The translations under genes were made by a program, and so were the position numbers. The notes under the pieces were generated by a model. That model searched no databases and had not been told where the DNA came from. It worked only from the letters and a program-made list of their open reading frames with translations. Shown here piece after piece: positions 18,199 through 26,527 of a DNA stretch of 64,000 bases; the stretch's first letter is position 1, and every line of letters begins with the position of its first letter. This DNA is from Pseudoalteromonas distincta (lineage in GTDB: Bacteria; Pseudomonadota; Gammaproteobacteria; Enterobacterales; Alteromonadaceae), in assembly GCF_000814675.1 (NCBI RefSeq), contig NZ_JWIG01000029.1, forward strand, positions 186,001 to 250,000, in the 5' to 3' direction.

Positions 18199-18462
18199 GG
18201 GCGTATTGACCTTTCGAGGTTAATTTTGCAGCCGTGTATTTGGTTTTTAAGCAAGGCAAAGTACATGTAGTGTGGTGACTCCCCATAACTGTACTTTAAC
18301 GCTGCATAAAGGCCAAATACACACTGCCCATAGGGTTCTTTCTAGGGACGATTAACTCTTTGTTACTCGATTTTTACTTAGCCCACTAGGTGGCAAACCT
18401 CGCGCCGCGATTAAATCGCCCCTAGATTGAACAAATTTCAACCCTGAAAGGCCAACACGCCC
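18199..18462 (+). repeat. Dispersed structured element, copy B (264 bp, inverted)
   Basis: This copy is in the opposite orientation to A and C. The ends are GGGCGTATTGACC and GGCCAACACGCCC. Its inner stems differ in sequence from copies A and C but remain paired: TGTATTTGG (18235-18243) with CCAAATACA (18313-18321), and AAAGTAC (18258-18264) with GTACTTT (18291-18297). It fills most of the aceK-LysR gap and stops two bases before the LysR start codon. It therefore supplies the leader and ribosome site (GAAAGG at 18446) of that gene. Confidence 0.85.
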
Positions 18463-18464
18463 AT

Positions 18465-19412
18465 ATGAATATAAGAAATGTCGATCTTAACCTTCTCGTT
18501 TATTTAAATGTGTTAATAGATGAAAAAAGTGTGTCAAAAGCTGCCAATAAACTCGCGCTTACGCAACCGGCTATGAGTAACGCATTAAAACGTTTGCGCG
18601 ATTTATTTGACGACCCACTACTTGTTCGTGCTGCAGGCTCTATGACGCCAACGGCAAAGGCACTTGCGTTAAAGCCTGAAGTTGAGGCGCTCTTAAAAAT
18701 GGCCGAAGCTATTACGCAGCCTAGTGAGCAATTTAACCCTACAACCGCTGAAGTTACGTTTAGAATAATGGCAAACGACTACATAGAGTCGACCTTAATA
18801 GCCCCCTTTATAACGGCGCAGCTTAGTAAAAACCCCGGTATTAATTTTGATGTATTAAGTCCAAGCGACGTAAACCTGCAAGACATGGAAAAAGGCACTA
18901 TAGATTTAGCAATAAACCGCTTTAATGGCCTGCCACGCTCGTTTCATCAAGCCAGTGTATGGCGAGATAACTACTGTTGTTTAACGCATCCTAAAAATAC
19001 ATTTTTACAACAATCAGGGTTAGACGACTACTTAAAAAAAGAGCATATTTGGGTAAATCGTGCCGGCTGGGGGCCTGAAGCCGCTGTTACTAATAAATCA
19101 GGAAAGCAAAAATTAGGCTGGGTAGATGAAGCGCTTTGGCAACTAGAACAAACCCGTAAAATACGTGTTTTTACTCGCCACTATATGGTTGCAAGCCTGC
19201 TTTGCCAATCAGAGCAACTTATTGCCACCCTACCGCGCAGGCAAGCTAAGTTATTAACCTCTCATACTGATTTAGTAATCAGCCCTGTACCATTTCAAAT
19301 AGTGCCTATTGAGGTAAAGATGATATGGAGCCCACTGCTGCACCATGCACCGGCGCACCAATGGTTAAGGCGTGAGTTATTAGCGTTTGCTAAAACGATT
19401 GCAGATAGGTAA
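18465..19412 (+). CDS. LysR-family transcriptional regulator
   Basis: A 315-residue LysR regulator. The N-terminal winged helix-turn-helix (residues about 4-62) reads DLNLLVYLNVLIDEKSVSKA then QPAMSNALKRLRDLF, typical of the NodD/LeuO/NahR-like branch. The effector-binding domain follows (about 92-300). The start ATG lies two bases after repeat copy B, so the only candidate ribosome site is inside the repeat. No adjacent divergent metabolic gene except aceK suggests a target. The effector is unknown. Confidence 0.88.
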   Translation: MNIRNVDLNLLVYLNVLIDEKSVSKAANKLALTQPAMSNALKRLRDLFDDPLLVRAAGSMTPTAKALALKPEVEALLKMAEAITQPSEQFNPTTAEVTFRIMANDYIESTLIAPFITAQLSKNPGINFDVLSPSDVNLQDMEKGTIDLAINRFNGLPRSFHQASVWRDNYCCLTHPKNTFLQQSGLDDYLKKEHIWVNRAGWGPEAAVTNKSGKQKLGWVDEALWQLEQTRKIRVFTRHYMVASLLCQSEQLIATLPRRQAKLLTSHTDLVISPVPFQIVPIEVKMIWSPLLHHAPAHQWLRRELLAFAKTIADR

Positions 19413-19682
19413 TTAAGAGCAAACCTTTAATTAGTACTCAAGAGCCTAATGCGAGTGCCTGTGCTATGTACTGAATCATCTGATTTTGAGCTAATAGCTT
19501 AGTTAACATTTTAAATACATTGAGTTAAAAACTACCTAATGAAAAAGCTAGAACTCAAATACAATGTTCGCTAAAGAATTGTGTCAAAATAGGTACTACG
19601 TTATTCTTAATTAGTAATATAAAGTCAATAACTTTAGATACTCGTTATCAATAACCTAAGACATATTAAAAAATGGAATTTT

Positions 19683-20051
19683 ATGTACCAATACCTATAT
19701 TTGAAGTGTTCACTTATAATGAGCCAGGTCACCAAAATTAGCTTTCTTCCTTTCTCTAAAGTTGAAACTGATAATTTAAAAACCCTCTTATTTACTGCAC
19801 GACTTTTTGTTTATATAGCTCTTGCATACTTTTTGAATGGGTTAGGTACTTTTTTATACGATGTTCATGAAGTTGTTAATTTATACAACTTTGAACAAAC
19901 TTGGAGCGTAATATTTACAAATATTCATCAGACTCTACTGTTGAAAAAATTATTATGGGAGATGTTATTTAGCGCTGCTATATTAGCGACTGGAGGTATA
20001 TTGGCTGCAATAGTTTCATTCGAGTTTAAATATGAAAGTAAAAGTGACTAA
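19683..20051 (+). CDS. Small two-helix membrane protein, unknown
   Basis: A 122-residue protein with two predicted membrane segments (about 34-58 and 92-113), joined by a ~30-residue loop. I do not recognise the family. The ATG at 19683 has GGA 6-8 bases upstream. A second ATG at residue 13 is possible but has a poor ribosome site. The 270 bases upstream, after the LysR gene, hold nothing I can identify. It opens a run of four small genes to 21.3 kb with no clear shared function. Confidence 0.55.
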   Translation: MYQYLYLKCSLIMSQVTKISFLPFSKVETDNLKTLLFTARLFVYIALAYFLNGLGTFLYDVHEVVNLYNFEQTWSVIFTNIHQTLLLKKLLWEMLFSAAILATGGILAAIVSFEFKYESKSD

Positions 20052-20138
20052 CCTCAAGTCTTTGCTACATTAAAATAAACTTAATCGGATTATAAAAATA
20101 CCATTAAATAACAACAATTTAAAAACCTTGCTGTGTAA

Positions 20139-20588
20139 GTGTTATTTAAGAGCCTTTTAAGGAAGATTATTATAAATATTGATTACTCTACTTATTCACT
20201 TAGTGAATTAAACGAAGCACTTGAAAGTATTGATGCGCATAAATATCCCGAAAACTACAAACGCCTTAAAGATGAATTAGCTAAACCAAATCGTACTGAG
20301 CCAAAAGCTACGCAACAAATAGTAATAGCTGAAAATAGCACTAAGAAAACAAGTAAAGCGCTCCTGTGTATTGTTTTAGGTTTGTTTATCCTTTTACGCA
20401 GCTATTTTAATTACGAAAGCGGTGTCATTTATAAGAGATACAATGAGCCGGCAGTGGCATCTTTAGAAAATAACCCGAAAAAGTTTTATTTATTTCTTTT
20501 TTTCACAATTGGTGCCGGAGGTTTTATTACGGCATATGGTATTCATACTTTATTTTCTAAAAAAGAAGACAATGATAAACAAACTTAA
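20139..20588 (+). CDS. Unknown membrane protein with YPE(R/N) motif, start uncertain
   Basis: Up to 149 residues from a GTG at 20139. The recognisable part begins around YSTYSLSELNEALESIDAHKYPENYKRLKDEL, a short helical motif found at the N-terminus of several small membrane proteins. Two membrane helices follow (about residues 74-90 and 115-138). The only good ribosome site, AAGGAAG at 20159-20165, lies inside the GTG-started frame. It would fit a non-canonical start such as ATT at 20178. Its end overlaps the acetyltransferase start. Function is unknown. Confidence 0.5.
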   Translation: MLFKSLLRKIIINIDYSTYSLSELNEALESIDAHKYPENYKRLKDELAKPNRTEPKATQQIVIAENSTKKTSKALLCIVLGLFILLRSYFNYESGVIYKRYNEPAVASLENNPKKFYLFLFFTIGAGGFITAYGIHTLFSKKEDNDKQT

Positions 20589-21021
20589 TAATAAGAATAA
20601 CGATACTGCAAATATAATTTTTGCTGTCTTTCAAAAGTCCTATGCTATAGAGGCTAAACTGATCGACGCGCATAACTTTCCTCCTTTAGCGCGTAATATT
20701 AAAGGTATAAAAAAATCAGAAACAACCTTTTATGGCTACAGCGAAAATGAATGCTTAGCAGCCGTTATAGAAGTAGATACAAACAACGAGTATTTAGATA
20801 TTTGTAGTTTAACCGTTGATCCTAGTCATTTTAAAAAAGGTATCGCAAGTAAGCTAATAAGTTATGTTTTAGCAATGGATGATTTTTCTCATGCAATAGT
20901 GGAGACTGCGGTTACTAATACTCCTGCAATAAATTTATATAAAAAGCATGGCTTCGTGGAATTTAAAAGATGGACCCCTTCACATGGTATTGAAAAGCTG
21001 GCTATGTCGGTCGTAATTTAA
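20572..21021 (+). CDS. GNAT-family N-acetyltransferase
   Basis: A 149-residue GCN5-related acetyltransferase. The acetyl-CoA motif A region reads LTVDPSHFKKGIASKLI (a loose Q/RxxGxG/A), then NTPAINLYKKHGFVEF, the common motif B. I start it at the ATG at 20572, which overlaps the previous gene by 17 bases. The frame is open further upstream, but those codons lie within the neighbour and look unlike GNAT sequence. The substrate is unknown. Translational coupling with the upstream membrane protein is likely. Confidence 0.75.
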   Translation: MINKLNNKNNDTANIIFAVFQKSYAIEAKLIDAHNFPPLARNIKGIKKSETTFYGYSENECLAAVIEVDTNNEYLDICSLTVDPSHFKKGIASKLISYVLAMDDFSHAIVETAVTNTPAINLYKKHGFVEFKRWTPSHGIEKLAMSVVI

Positions 21022-21050
21022 ATCAGTATTTCAAAATAGGTAATTTACAA

Positions 21051-21257
21051 ATGGATAGTGCATCAATAATTGCGTGGAGTGTTTTGTTTGGAGGCATAGG
21101 TATTGGCTACCTTACTTACGGGCGAAGAAAAAAAGCCGTAGTACCGCTTTGTATTGGTTTGTCGCTATTGGTATTTCCGTATTTTATGAGCAGTGTTAGC
21201 ATGCTGTTGATTGTAGGCGCTATTTTAGTGGCTATTCCCTACTTTATTAAAATTTAA
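21051..21257 (+). CDS. Small hydrophobic membrane protein, unknown
   Basis: A 68-residue protein with two or three membrane segments (residues 5-22, 30-48, 50-66) separated by a GRRKK basic turn. Proteins of this kind in Vibrio and Pseudoalteromonas have been loosely labelled amino acid transport proteins, but I see nothing that supports transport. It follows the acetyltransferase by 29 bases and is followed by a terminator. Confidence 0.6.
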   Translation: MDSASIIAWSVLFGGIGIGYLTYGRRKKAVVPLCIGLSLLVFPYFMSSVSMLLIVGAILVAIPYFIKI

Positions 21258-21299
21258 TATTACTATTGTTACGGCTGAATAAAATACACGAGAAAATAA

Positions 21300-21346
21300 A
21301 AAAGCGCCGTGGTATTCAACTTTGGGAAAATACCATGGCGCTTTTG
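21300..21346 (+). terminator. Intrinsic terminator of the small-gene run
   Basis: A long stem AAAGCGCCGTGGTATT/AATACCATGGCGCTTT (one G-T pair) with a T4 tail and an A-run before it lies 43 bases after the 68-residue membrane protein. Confidence 0.75.
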
Positions 21347-21669
21347 GAAATCGTCGATATAGGAGTCTACCTACAGTGTAAGATTTGCAAGCTTAGTACC
21401 AACTTCATAAAACAATTAAAATTCAATAAAAACAATTAACTAAGCATCCACCTTAACTCATCAACTAATCCCCTTGTTCCAGTTTTGTGCACGTTTTTAC
21501 CGCTCTGCACCAAATTAATTAGTATAATTTAGGTATGTTTTCTATTTTTTTATTTAGTTTTAAAACTTACTATTGATGAAATCAATGTCAGTTATTGAAA
21601 ACAACAATTTTATTAATAATACACTTAGCGCTAGAGTGAAGTTAAGCCAACAAACTAAGAGTAATAATT
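21347..21669 (+). other. AT-rich leader before the 143-residue protein
   Basis: About 320 bases without a gene. The stretch is AT-rich and should hold the promoter of the downstream gene. I see no clear -35/-10 pair, operator, repeat or small reading frame. Confidence 0.4.
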
Positions 21670-22101
21670 ATGACAACATCAAGCTTCACACAACAAGACG
21701 GGTTATTTATTGATGCTAACTTACATCAGTTTATTGAAGAGCAGTTATGCGCAAAAACTAACACCACTGAAACTTACCAAGCATTAGCTACTTTAGTTGA
21801 TGAGTTTGGTTGTAAATGCCGTAAAACAAAGCACCAACCAAATGATGTATTAGAAGTGGATACATTGCTAAACGCATACCAACTTAAAAACCACCCACTT
21901 TGCCATGTTGATGCACAAACGACAGAAGCCGTTTTAGACGAATATTGCTGCCAGGTTCCTGCAATTATTGTTGTTGCGTTAATGGATACGCTTAGTGGTA
22001 CGCAGTGCGATGAACCTCAAGCACATGAAATTTACCATCGTGCAGCGCAGTTAACCAACCGCCCTTGCATGCACAGAGTAAAAACTGCCTCAGCAGCTTA
22101 A
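21670..22101 (+). CDS. Cysteine-rich protein of unknown function
   Basis: A 143-residue soluble protein with eight cysteines (LCAK, CKCRK, PLCHVD, EYCCQVP, TQCDEP, RPCMHR) and several His residues, mostly helical. I do not recognise the family. There is no signal peptide, so the cysteines may bind metal or act as redox sites in the cytoplasm. The start has an AAGAG ribosome site at a suitable distance. It is convergent with the isocitrate dehydrogenase gene, with only 12 bases between stops. Confidence 0.65.
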   Translation: MTTSSFTQQDGLFIDANLHQFIEEQLCAKTNTTETYQALATLVDEFGCKCRKTKHQPNDVLEVDTLLNAYQLKNHPLCHVDAQTTEAVLDEYCCQVPAIIVVALMDTLSGTQCDEPQAHEIYHRAAQLTNRPCMHRVKTASAA

Positions 22102-22113
22102 TAATGAATGTGT

Positions 22114-23382
22114 TTAAAAGTGCTCGATAACCTTCTTTGCAAAGCCAGTACAAGTTAAGGTTGTCGAGTTATGAATACTTGAGTTATCGCTCTGCTCTTG
22201 CGCTAAATCAAAGGTTACTTCACCGCTTTTAAATGTTTGCTCTAACGCATTTTCTATCAGTAATGCGGCCTCGTCCCATCCCATAAATTTAAGCATTAAT
22301 ACCGCACTTAAAATACTACTGCTGGGGTTTGCTTTATTTTGCCCTGCTATACGTTCAAACGTGCCGTGTGTAGGCTCAAAAAATGCGACATCGTTATTTA
22401 AATTTGCAGCAGGCATTATGCCAACACCGCCAACTTGTGCGCTCAACATATCCGCTAAAAAGTCACCATTTTGATTAGTCGTCACCACTACATCAAATTG
22501 CTCTGGGTGCATTAAACATTGCTGCAGCATGTTGTCAGCTATAACTTCTTTAATAATTAGAGGTGCTTGATTTACTCGCTCTATTTGTAGCCACCGCCCA
22601 TTTTCATGTGCAGTGGCATTAAATTCGTTTTGTGCAAGTGCATACCCCCAACGCTTAAATGCCCCATCGGTAAATTTAAGTACATTGCCTTTATGCACTA
22701 GTGTTAATGATTCACTATCGTTTTTAAGTGCATAGTTAATTGCAAAGCGCATTAGTCGCTCAGAGCCTTCTTTAGATATATTTTTAATACCAATACCGCA
22801 TTCTTGTGAAAACCTTAAGCGGGTTACGCCCATTTCCTCACATAAAAAATCGAGCATTTTTTCGCTTTCTACACTCCCTGCTTGCCACTCAATACCTGAG
22901 TACACGTCTTCGCTGCTATCACGAAGCACTGTTATGTTTGTTAAAAAAGGATTTTTTAAAGGAGAAGGAAGTGCGCTAAAGCCTTTTATAGTGCGCATAT
23001 TTACAAACAAATCCATTTCTTGCCTGAGTGCAACATTAAGCGATCGAAAGCCACCACCCAGTGGTGTGGTTAACGGCCCTTTTATGGCAATTTTGCAGGC
23101 ACGTACCGCGTTAATTGTTTCTTGTGGAAACCAATCACCGTCATACAGCTTTGCGGCCTGCTCGCCATTATAAACCTGCATCCAATGAATTTTCCGTGCG
23201 CTTTTATAACAATGCTCAATTGCACTATCAACAACGTGGCGCATCACCGGCATAACATCCAGCCCCACGCCATCGCCATCAATAAAAGCAATGATAGGTT
23301 CTAACGGTATTTGCCAATGTCCTTGTGCATCAATAGTGATATTTTGGCCGTGCTCAGGAACTTGAATATGCTGATACGTCAT
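22114..23382 (-). CDS. icd: Isocitrate dehydrogenase with altered cofactor pocket
   Basis: A 422-residue enzyme of the E. coli Icd type, converting isocitrate to 2-oxoglutarate and CO2. The substrate loop FRSLNVALRQEMD is intact, including Ser114, equivalent to the AceK-phosphorylated Ser113 of E. coli. The HGTFERIAGQNKANP block aligns without gaps to E. coli HGTAPKYAGQDKVNP. Positions that grip the NADP 2'-phosphate are changed: Lys344 to Arg, Tyr345 to Ile, Tyr391 to Phe, Arg395 to Gln. Val351 is Ala, as in NAD enzymes. NAD use or dual specificity is therefore possible. The gene stands alone, 4 kb from aceK. Confidence 0.9.
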   Translation of the reverse strand: MTYQHIQVPEHGQNITIDAQGHWQIPLEPIIAFIDGDGVGLDVMPVMRHVVDSAIEHCYKSARKIHWMQVYNGEQAAKLYDGDWFPQETINAVRACKIAIKGPLTTPLGGGFRSLNVALRQEMDLFVNMRTIKGFSALPSPLKNPFLTNITVLRDSSEDVYSGIEWQAGSVESEKMLDFLCEEMGVTRLRFSQECGIGIKNISKEGSERLMRFAINYALKNDSESLTLVHKGNVLKFTDGAFKRWGYALAQNEFNATAHENGRWLQIERVNQAPLIIKEVIADNMLQQCLMHPEQFDVVVTTNQNGDFLADMLSAQVGGVGIMPAANLNNDVAFFEPTHGTFERIAGQNKANPSSSILSAVLMLKFMGWDEAALLIENALEQTFKSGEVTFDLAQEQSDNSSIHNSTTLTCTGFAKKVIEHF

Positions 23383-23570
23383 GGCTAAAACCTAACTTAA
23401 AATAACGATTAATTGATTAAACCATGCTTAGCTAGAGGTGTCTGTATTTGTACTTTTATAGTTACTATCATTTTAAAAAATAAAGAATTAGGCGTGATTA
23501 TTTATCCATTTAGTTGGTCTTGTATATTAAGCCTGGCGTACCAGTTATTAAATTACAGTGGAGCATTTTA

Positions 23571-24374
23571 ATGAAATACTTTTTTGTACTGCTACTATCA
23601 ATCAGCTCTTTTAACGTATTAGCCGCTGAAGTAGTCATACATAACCTTAGCTCGCTCTCAAGTAATGCTCAAAATACGGTGTCTACATGGGTTAATCAAA
23701 GTGTTGAAAAAACACAAAATACACTGGGGCCTTTAAAGCAAACCACTTTGCCTATTTATTTAAAACCGCAATACTTTGCTTTTGAGCCTGTACCTTGGGC
23801 TACAGTTAAGCGCAATAACCCCGATGGGATTGAACTACATATAGATCGCTACGCCAGTTTAAATGCATTCACTAAAGATTGGACGCTATACCATGAACTT
23901 TCGCATTTATATTTGCCGCTACTTCCCTACTCCGGTTTTTGGCTAAGCGAGGGTTTTGCCAGTTATATGCAAAACGTAATAATGCGTGACAGCGGTATAA
24001 TCACCCAGCCACAGTTTGTACAACGTTTAAATGCAGGATTTGATCGTGCCCGCCTGCAAACCAAAACTAAAACACAGCCACTTAATAAGCTCTCTGCCGA
24101 TATGTGGAAACAACGCGCCCAGCAACGTGTTTATTGGACGGGTGCGGCTTTTTTTGCACAGGCCGACCTTAAGCTACAAAAACAAGGTTTATCTGTCGCG
24201 GGTATAATAAAACAGTATCAAACATGCTGTAGACCCGCTCGTTCTAGTGCTAAAACCTTTATAAAAGAGTTAGATAAGTTATCCGGCAGCAGCATTTTTA
24301 CAACGCTGTATGCAAAATATAATACCCGCACTGATTTTCCTGATATTAATAAAAAGCAGCTAAACACGCTTTAA
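23571..24374 (+). CDS. Secreted gluzincin-like metalloprotein
   Basis: A 267-residue exported protein. I place the start at the ATG at 23571, which gives a clean signal peptide (MKYFFVLLLSISSFNVLA). The zinc site is HELSH (in LYHELSHLYLP) with the third ligand in WLSEGFASYMQ about 20 residues on, the M1/M61-like gluzincin arrangement. The remaining part is helical. It probably works in the periplasm or outside. The substrate is unknown. Its end overlaps the convergent hydrolase gene by 4 bases. Confidence 0.78.
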   Translation: MKYFFVLLLSISSFNVLAAEVVIHNLSSLSSNAQNTVSTWVNQSVEKTQNTLGPLKQTTLPIYLKPQYFAFEPVPWATVKRNNPDGIELHIDRYASLNAFTKDWTLYHELSHLYLPLLPYSGFWLSEGFASYMQNVIMRDSGIITQPQFVQRLNAGFDRARLQTKTKTQPLNKLSADMWKQRAQQRVYWTGAAFFAQADLKLQKQGLSVAGIIKQYQTCCRPARSSAKTFIKELDKLSGSSIFTTLYAKYNTRTDFPDINKKQLNTL

Positions 24375-24922
24375 CGGCTGCTCTGTTTTATATAGTTACT
24401 ATATTCAACAAGCCCTTGCGCATTAAAATTGGTGGAGTACTCGTTCATAAAACCATGCAAAAAATTGGTTTTATAGCACTTAACACCCGCTTTGGTGCTT
24501 AAAGCTTTAATAACTTCATCAACATTAAAGTGACTCTCACTTGCTGGGAATATGAATTCACAGGGTACATTTGCATCTAACGCTAAATAATTACGAATTT
24601 GCGACGGATAAAAGCCAATTAACTTTTTAAGGTGTGTATTGCCTGTTAATAACTGTGCCCGCCATGCTGCACTTGCCCCTGCGCTAAACGCAATACACGT
24701 GGTAGGTACTTTTAAACTCTCAAAGCATTCTTGAAGTTTGTCGGTGTATTTATCATGGCCACACTGCTGTATAAAATTATTATAACTATCTTGTTCACTT
24801 TCAATAGCTTGAATCTTGTTGTTGTAAGGCTCAACAATCACTAAATGTGAACTAATTGCCTGTGATAACTTACTTAAAGCAGGGGTTAAACCATAAATAT
24901 CACTCACTATCAGGTAATTCAT
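24371..24922 (-). CDS. Dienelactone-hydrolase-like alpha/beta hydrolase
   Basis: A 183-residue small alpha/beta hydrolase. The nucleophile elbow is AFSAGASAAW (G-x-S variant SAG). A His in FLHGFMN near the C-terminus completes the likely catalytic set, and the Asp is probably in the preceding strand region. I start at the ATG at 24922 (MNYLIVSDIYG); the frame is open upstream, but that part has no protein-like character. Cytoplasmic; substrate unknown. Confidence 0.72.
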   Translation of the reverse strand: MNYLIVSDIYGLTPALSKLSQAISSHLVIVEPYNNKIQAIESEQDSYNNFIQQCGHDKYTDKLQECFESLKVPTTCIAFSAGASAAWRAQLLTGNTHLKKLIGFYPSQIRNYLALDANVPCEFIFPASESHFNVDEVIKALSTKAGVKCYKTNFLHGFMNEYSTNFNAQGLVEYSNYIKQSSR

Positions 24923-25293
24923 ACTTATCCTTTGGTAACTAAAAATGGGCTTTGTAAGCAGTTGATAAGATTTATTATAAATATTTTTATAATAAATAGC
25001 TTGCACACAATTTATATATAAGTTACCTTCCCTCTCTGGTTTAAAGAAACCGCCGCGGTTAACCATTTACCCTGATCCAGTAAGCCCCGCAAAACGTATA
25101 TTTGAAAGCTAAGTTATTGTACGGCGAGAACCCCTTGAATAATACCGAGATGATTTTTTACTATCATCGCAAAAGTGTCATAAAGATCGTCAACACTGTA
25201 ATGAAGCTAAACACAACATCGTTAATTTATTGACTGCAATTTGCTATAAAAATATAGCGCAGAATAAATAACAAGAATAAAGTGAGTTTTATT
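24923..25293. other. Intergenic region before the 55-residue protein
   Basis: About 370 bases. The left part carries the promoter region of the minus-strand hydrolase. The right part leads into the small gene at 25294, with AAGTGAG as ribosome site. No repeat or strong hairpin is visible. Confidence 0.4.
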
Positions 25294-25461
25294 ATGTCTT
25301 ATAAATATAATGGGTCTATGATCCAAATAGCACATCCAGTGCAATCAATTTCAGTAAACAAACATCGTGTAATCTTCAGTGATACACAAGGTTTAAAAAA
25401 TGCATTATTTCAAAAAGCGAGTGATGCACGCCAGTTTGTTAAGTGGCTAAAAGCTAACTAA
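25294..25461 (+). CDS. Small 55-residue protein, unknown
   Basis: This short gene encodes a basic 55-residue protein starting MSYKYNGSMIQIAHPVQ and ending VKWLKAN, with strand-like and then helix-like character. Support comes from a good ribosome site (AAGTGAG, 7-8 bases before the ATG), codon use like the neighbours, and a strong intrinsic terminator 55 bases after the stop. That makes a complete single-gene unit. No family is recognised. It could be a regulator or an anti-stress peptide, but nothing shows which. Confidence 0.65.
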   Translation: MSYKYNGSMIQIAHPVQSISVNKHRVIFSDTQGLKNALFQKASDARQFVKWLKAN

Positions 25462-25515
25462 GCAACACATAACTTTAATTGCCCTTTTATTATTGCAATT
25501 ATTGATAAGATATTA

Positions 25516-25546
25516 TGCCAGCCTTGTTGCTGGCATTTTACTTTTT
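25516..25546 (+). terminator. Intrinsic terminator after the 55-residue protein gene
   Basis: The stem TGCCAGC/GCTGGCA, loop CTTGTT, is followed by TTTTACTTTTT. Confidence 0.8.
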
Positions 25547-25600
25547 AGCTCTTTATTGGTTACAATAGTTTTACAATAATAATTACTGGTAGCTGTTGTA

Positions 25601-26443
25601 ATGCTCCGTATTTTTTTAACTTTCTTACTTTTTTTCTGTCTGAGCTCAATAAGCAATGCTAGAACCATAAACTGGCTAGCGCACGATTTTGCACCCTATT
25701 ATATTTTAAATGGTCAATATCAACACCAAGGCCGTGACGAAAGCATAATTTCTTTACTTGAAAAACAACTTCCTAATATTACCTTTAACCGCATGCTTAT
25801 CCCCTCAGGTAAAGTAATTCAAGAGCTGTCTAATACTTCAAATAATGCTTGTGCGTTATCGCTTTATAAAAATGATTACAGAAAAGAGCATATTTATTTC
25901 ACAGAGGAGAGCTCAACAACGGGCCTCTCGCCTTCAATAGCAATGCACAAAAAGCTCGCCAAAGCGCTAAATATAGCGGAATCAAAAGAAGTATCACTAC
26001 TCAATTTAATACAAGATAAAAAACTAACTCTTGGAGTTTCTATGAGCCGCTCTTACGGCCAAGAGATAGATACTTTAATAAACAGTACACCCAACATTGA
26101 TTTAGTAATTAGACCCACACGCGATAGCCTAGCGAGCCTCACATATATGCTTAACCTAAAACGAATTGATATTTTGCTGGGTTACCCAAGCGAGCATTAC
26201 TATTTAGCTAAATCAATGCACTTTGAAGAAAACTTAACGCAGCGTCCATTAAACGAATCTCCAGCGCTCAGTTATGGCTTTATTGGTTGTACTAAAAACG
26301 AGCAAGGCGCAAAAGACATCGCTATTCTTAATGAGCAGCTTAAAGTTATTAAAAAAACGCAGGCTTATAACGATTTACTTATGCGCTGGTTGCCTGAGGA
26401 TTTAAGGCCGCTATTAAAGTCACGTATTAATAGCACAAAATAA
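25601..26443 (+). CDS. Periplasmic solute-binding-like protein (TIGR02285-like)
   Basis: A 280-residue exported protein with a signal peptide (about 1-20, ending ISNA) and the two-lobed fold of extracellular solute-binding proteins (family 3). Lobe I starts TINWLAHDFAPYYI, and KKLTLGVSMSRSYG opens the second lobe. Similar marine proteins are grouped as TIGR02285. No transporter genes flank it, so it may serve as a stand-alone sensor or belong to a system elsewhere. It is convergent with yceI, with a shared terminator. Confidence 0.7.
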   Translation: MLRIFLTFLLFFCLSSISNARTINWLAHDFAPYYILNGQYQHQGRDESIISLLEKQLPNITFNRMLIPSGKVIQELSNTSNNACALSLYKNDYRKEHIYFTEESSTTGLSPSIAMHKKLAKALNIAESKEVSLLNLIQDKKLTLGVSMSRSYGQEIDTLINSTPNIDLVIRPTRDSLASLTYMLNLKRIDILLGYPSEHYYLAKSMHFEENLTQRPLNESPALSYGFIGCTKNEQGAKDIAILNEQLKVIKKTQAYNDLLMRWLPEDLRPLLKSRINSTK

Positions 26444-26481
26444 ACAAATTCAAAGTCGCTTAATTTGAGTTTCTGTTAAGC

Positions 26482-26512
26482 AAAAAAAACGCCACAGTAA
26501 GTGGCGTTTTTA
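26482..26512. terminator. Bidirectional intrinsic terminator
   Basis: The stem AAAAACGCCAC/GTGGCGTTTTT, loop AGTAA, lies between the convergent solute-binding-like gene and yceI. Confidence 0.85.
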
Positions 26513-26527
26513 TATTCAATATCTGTA

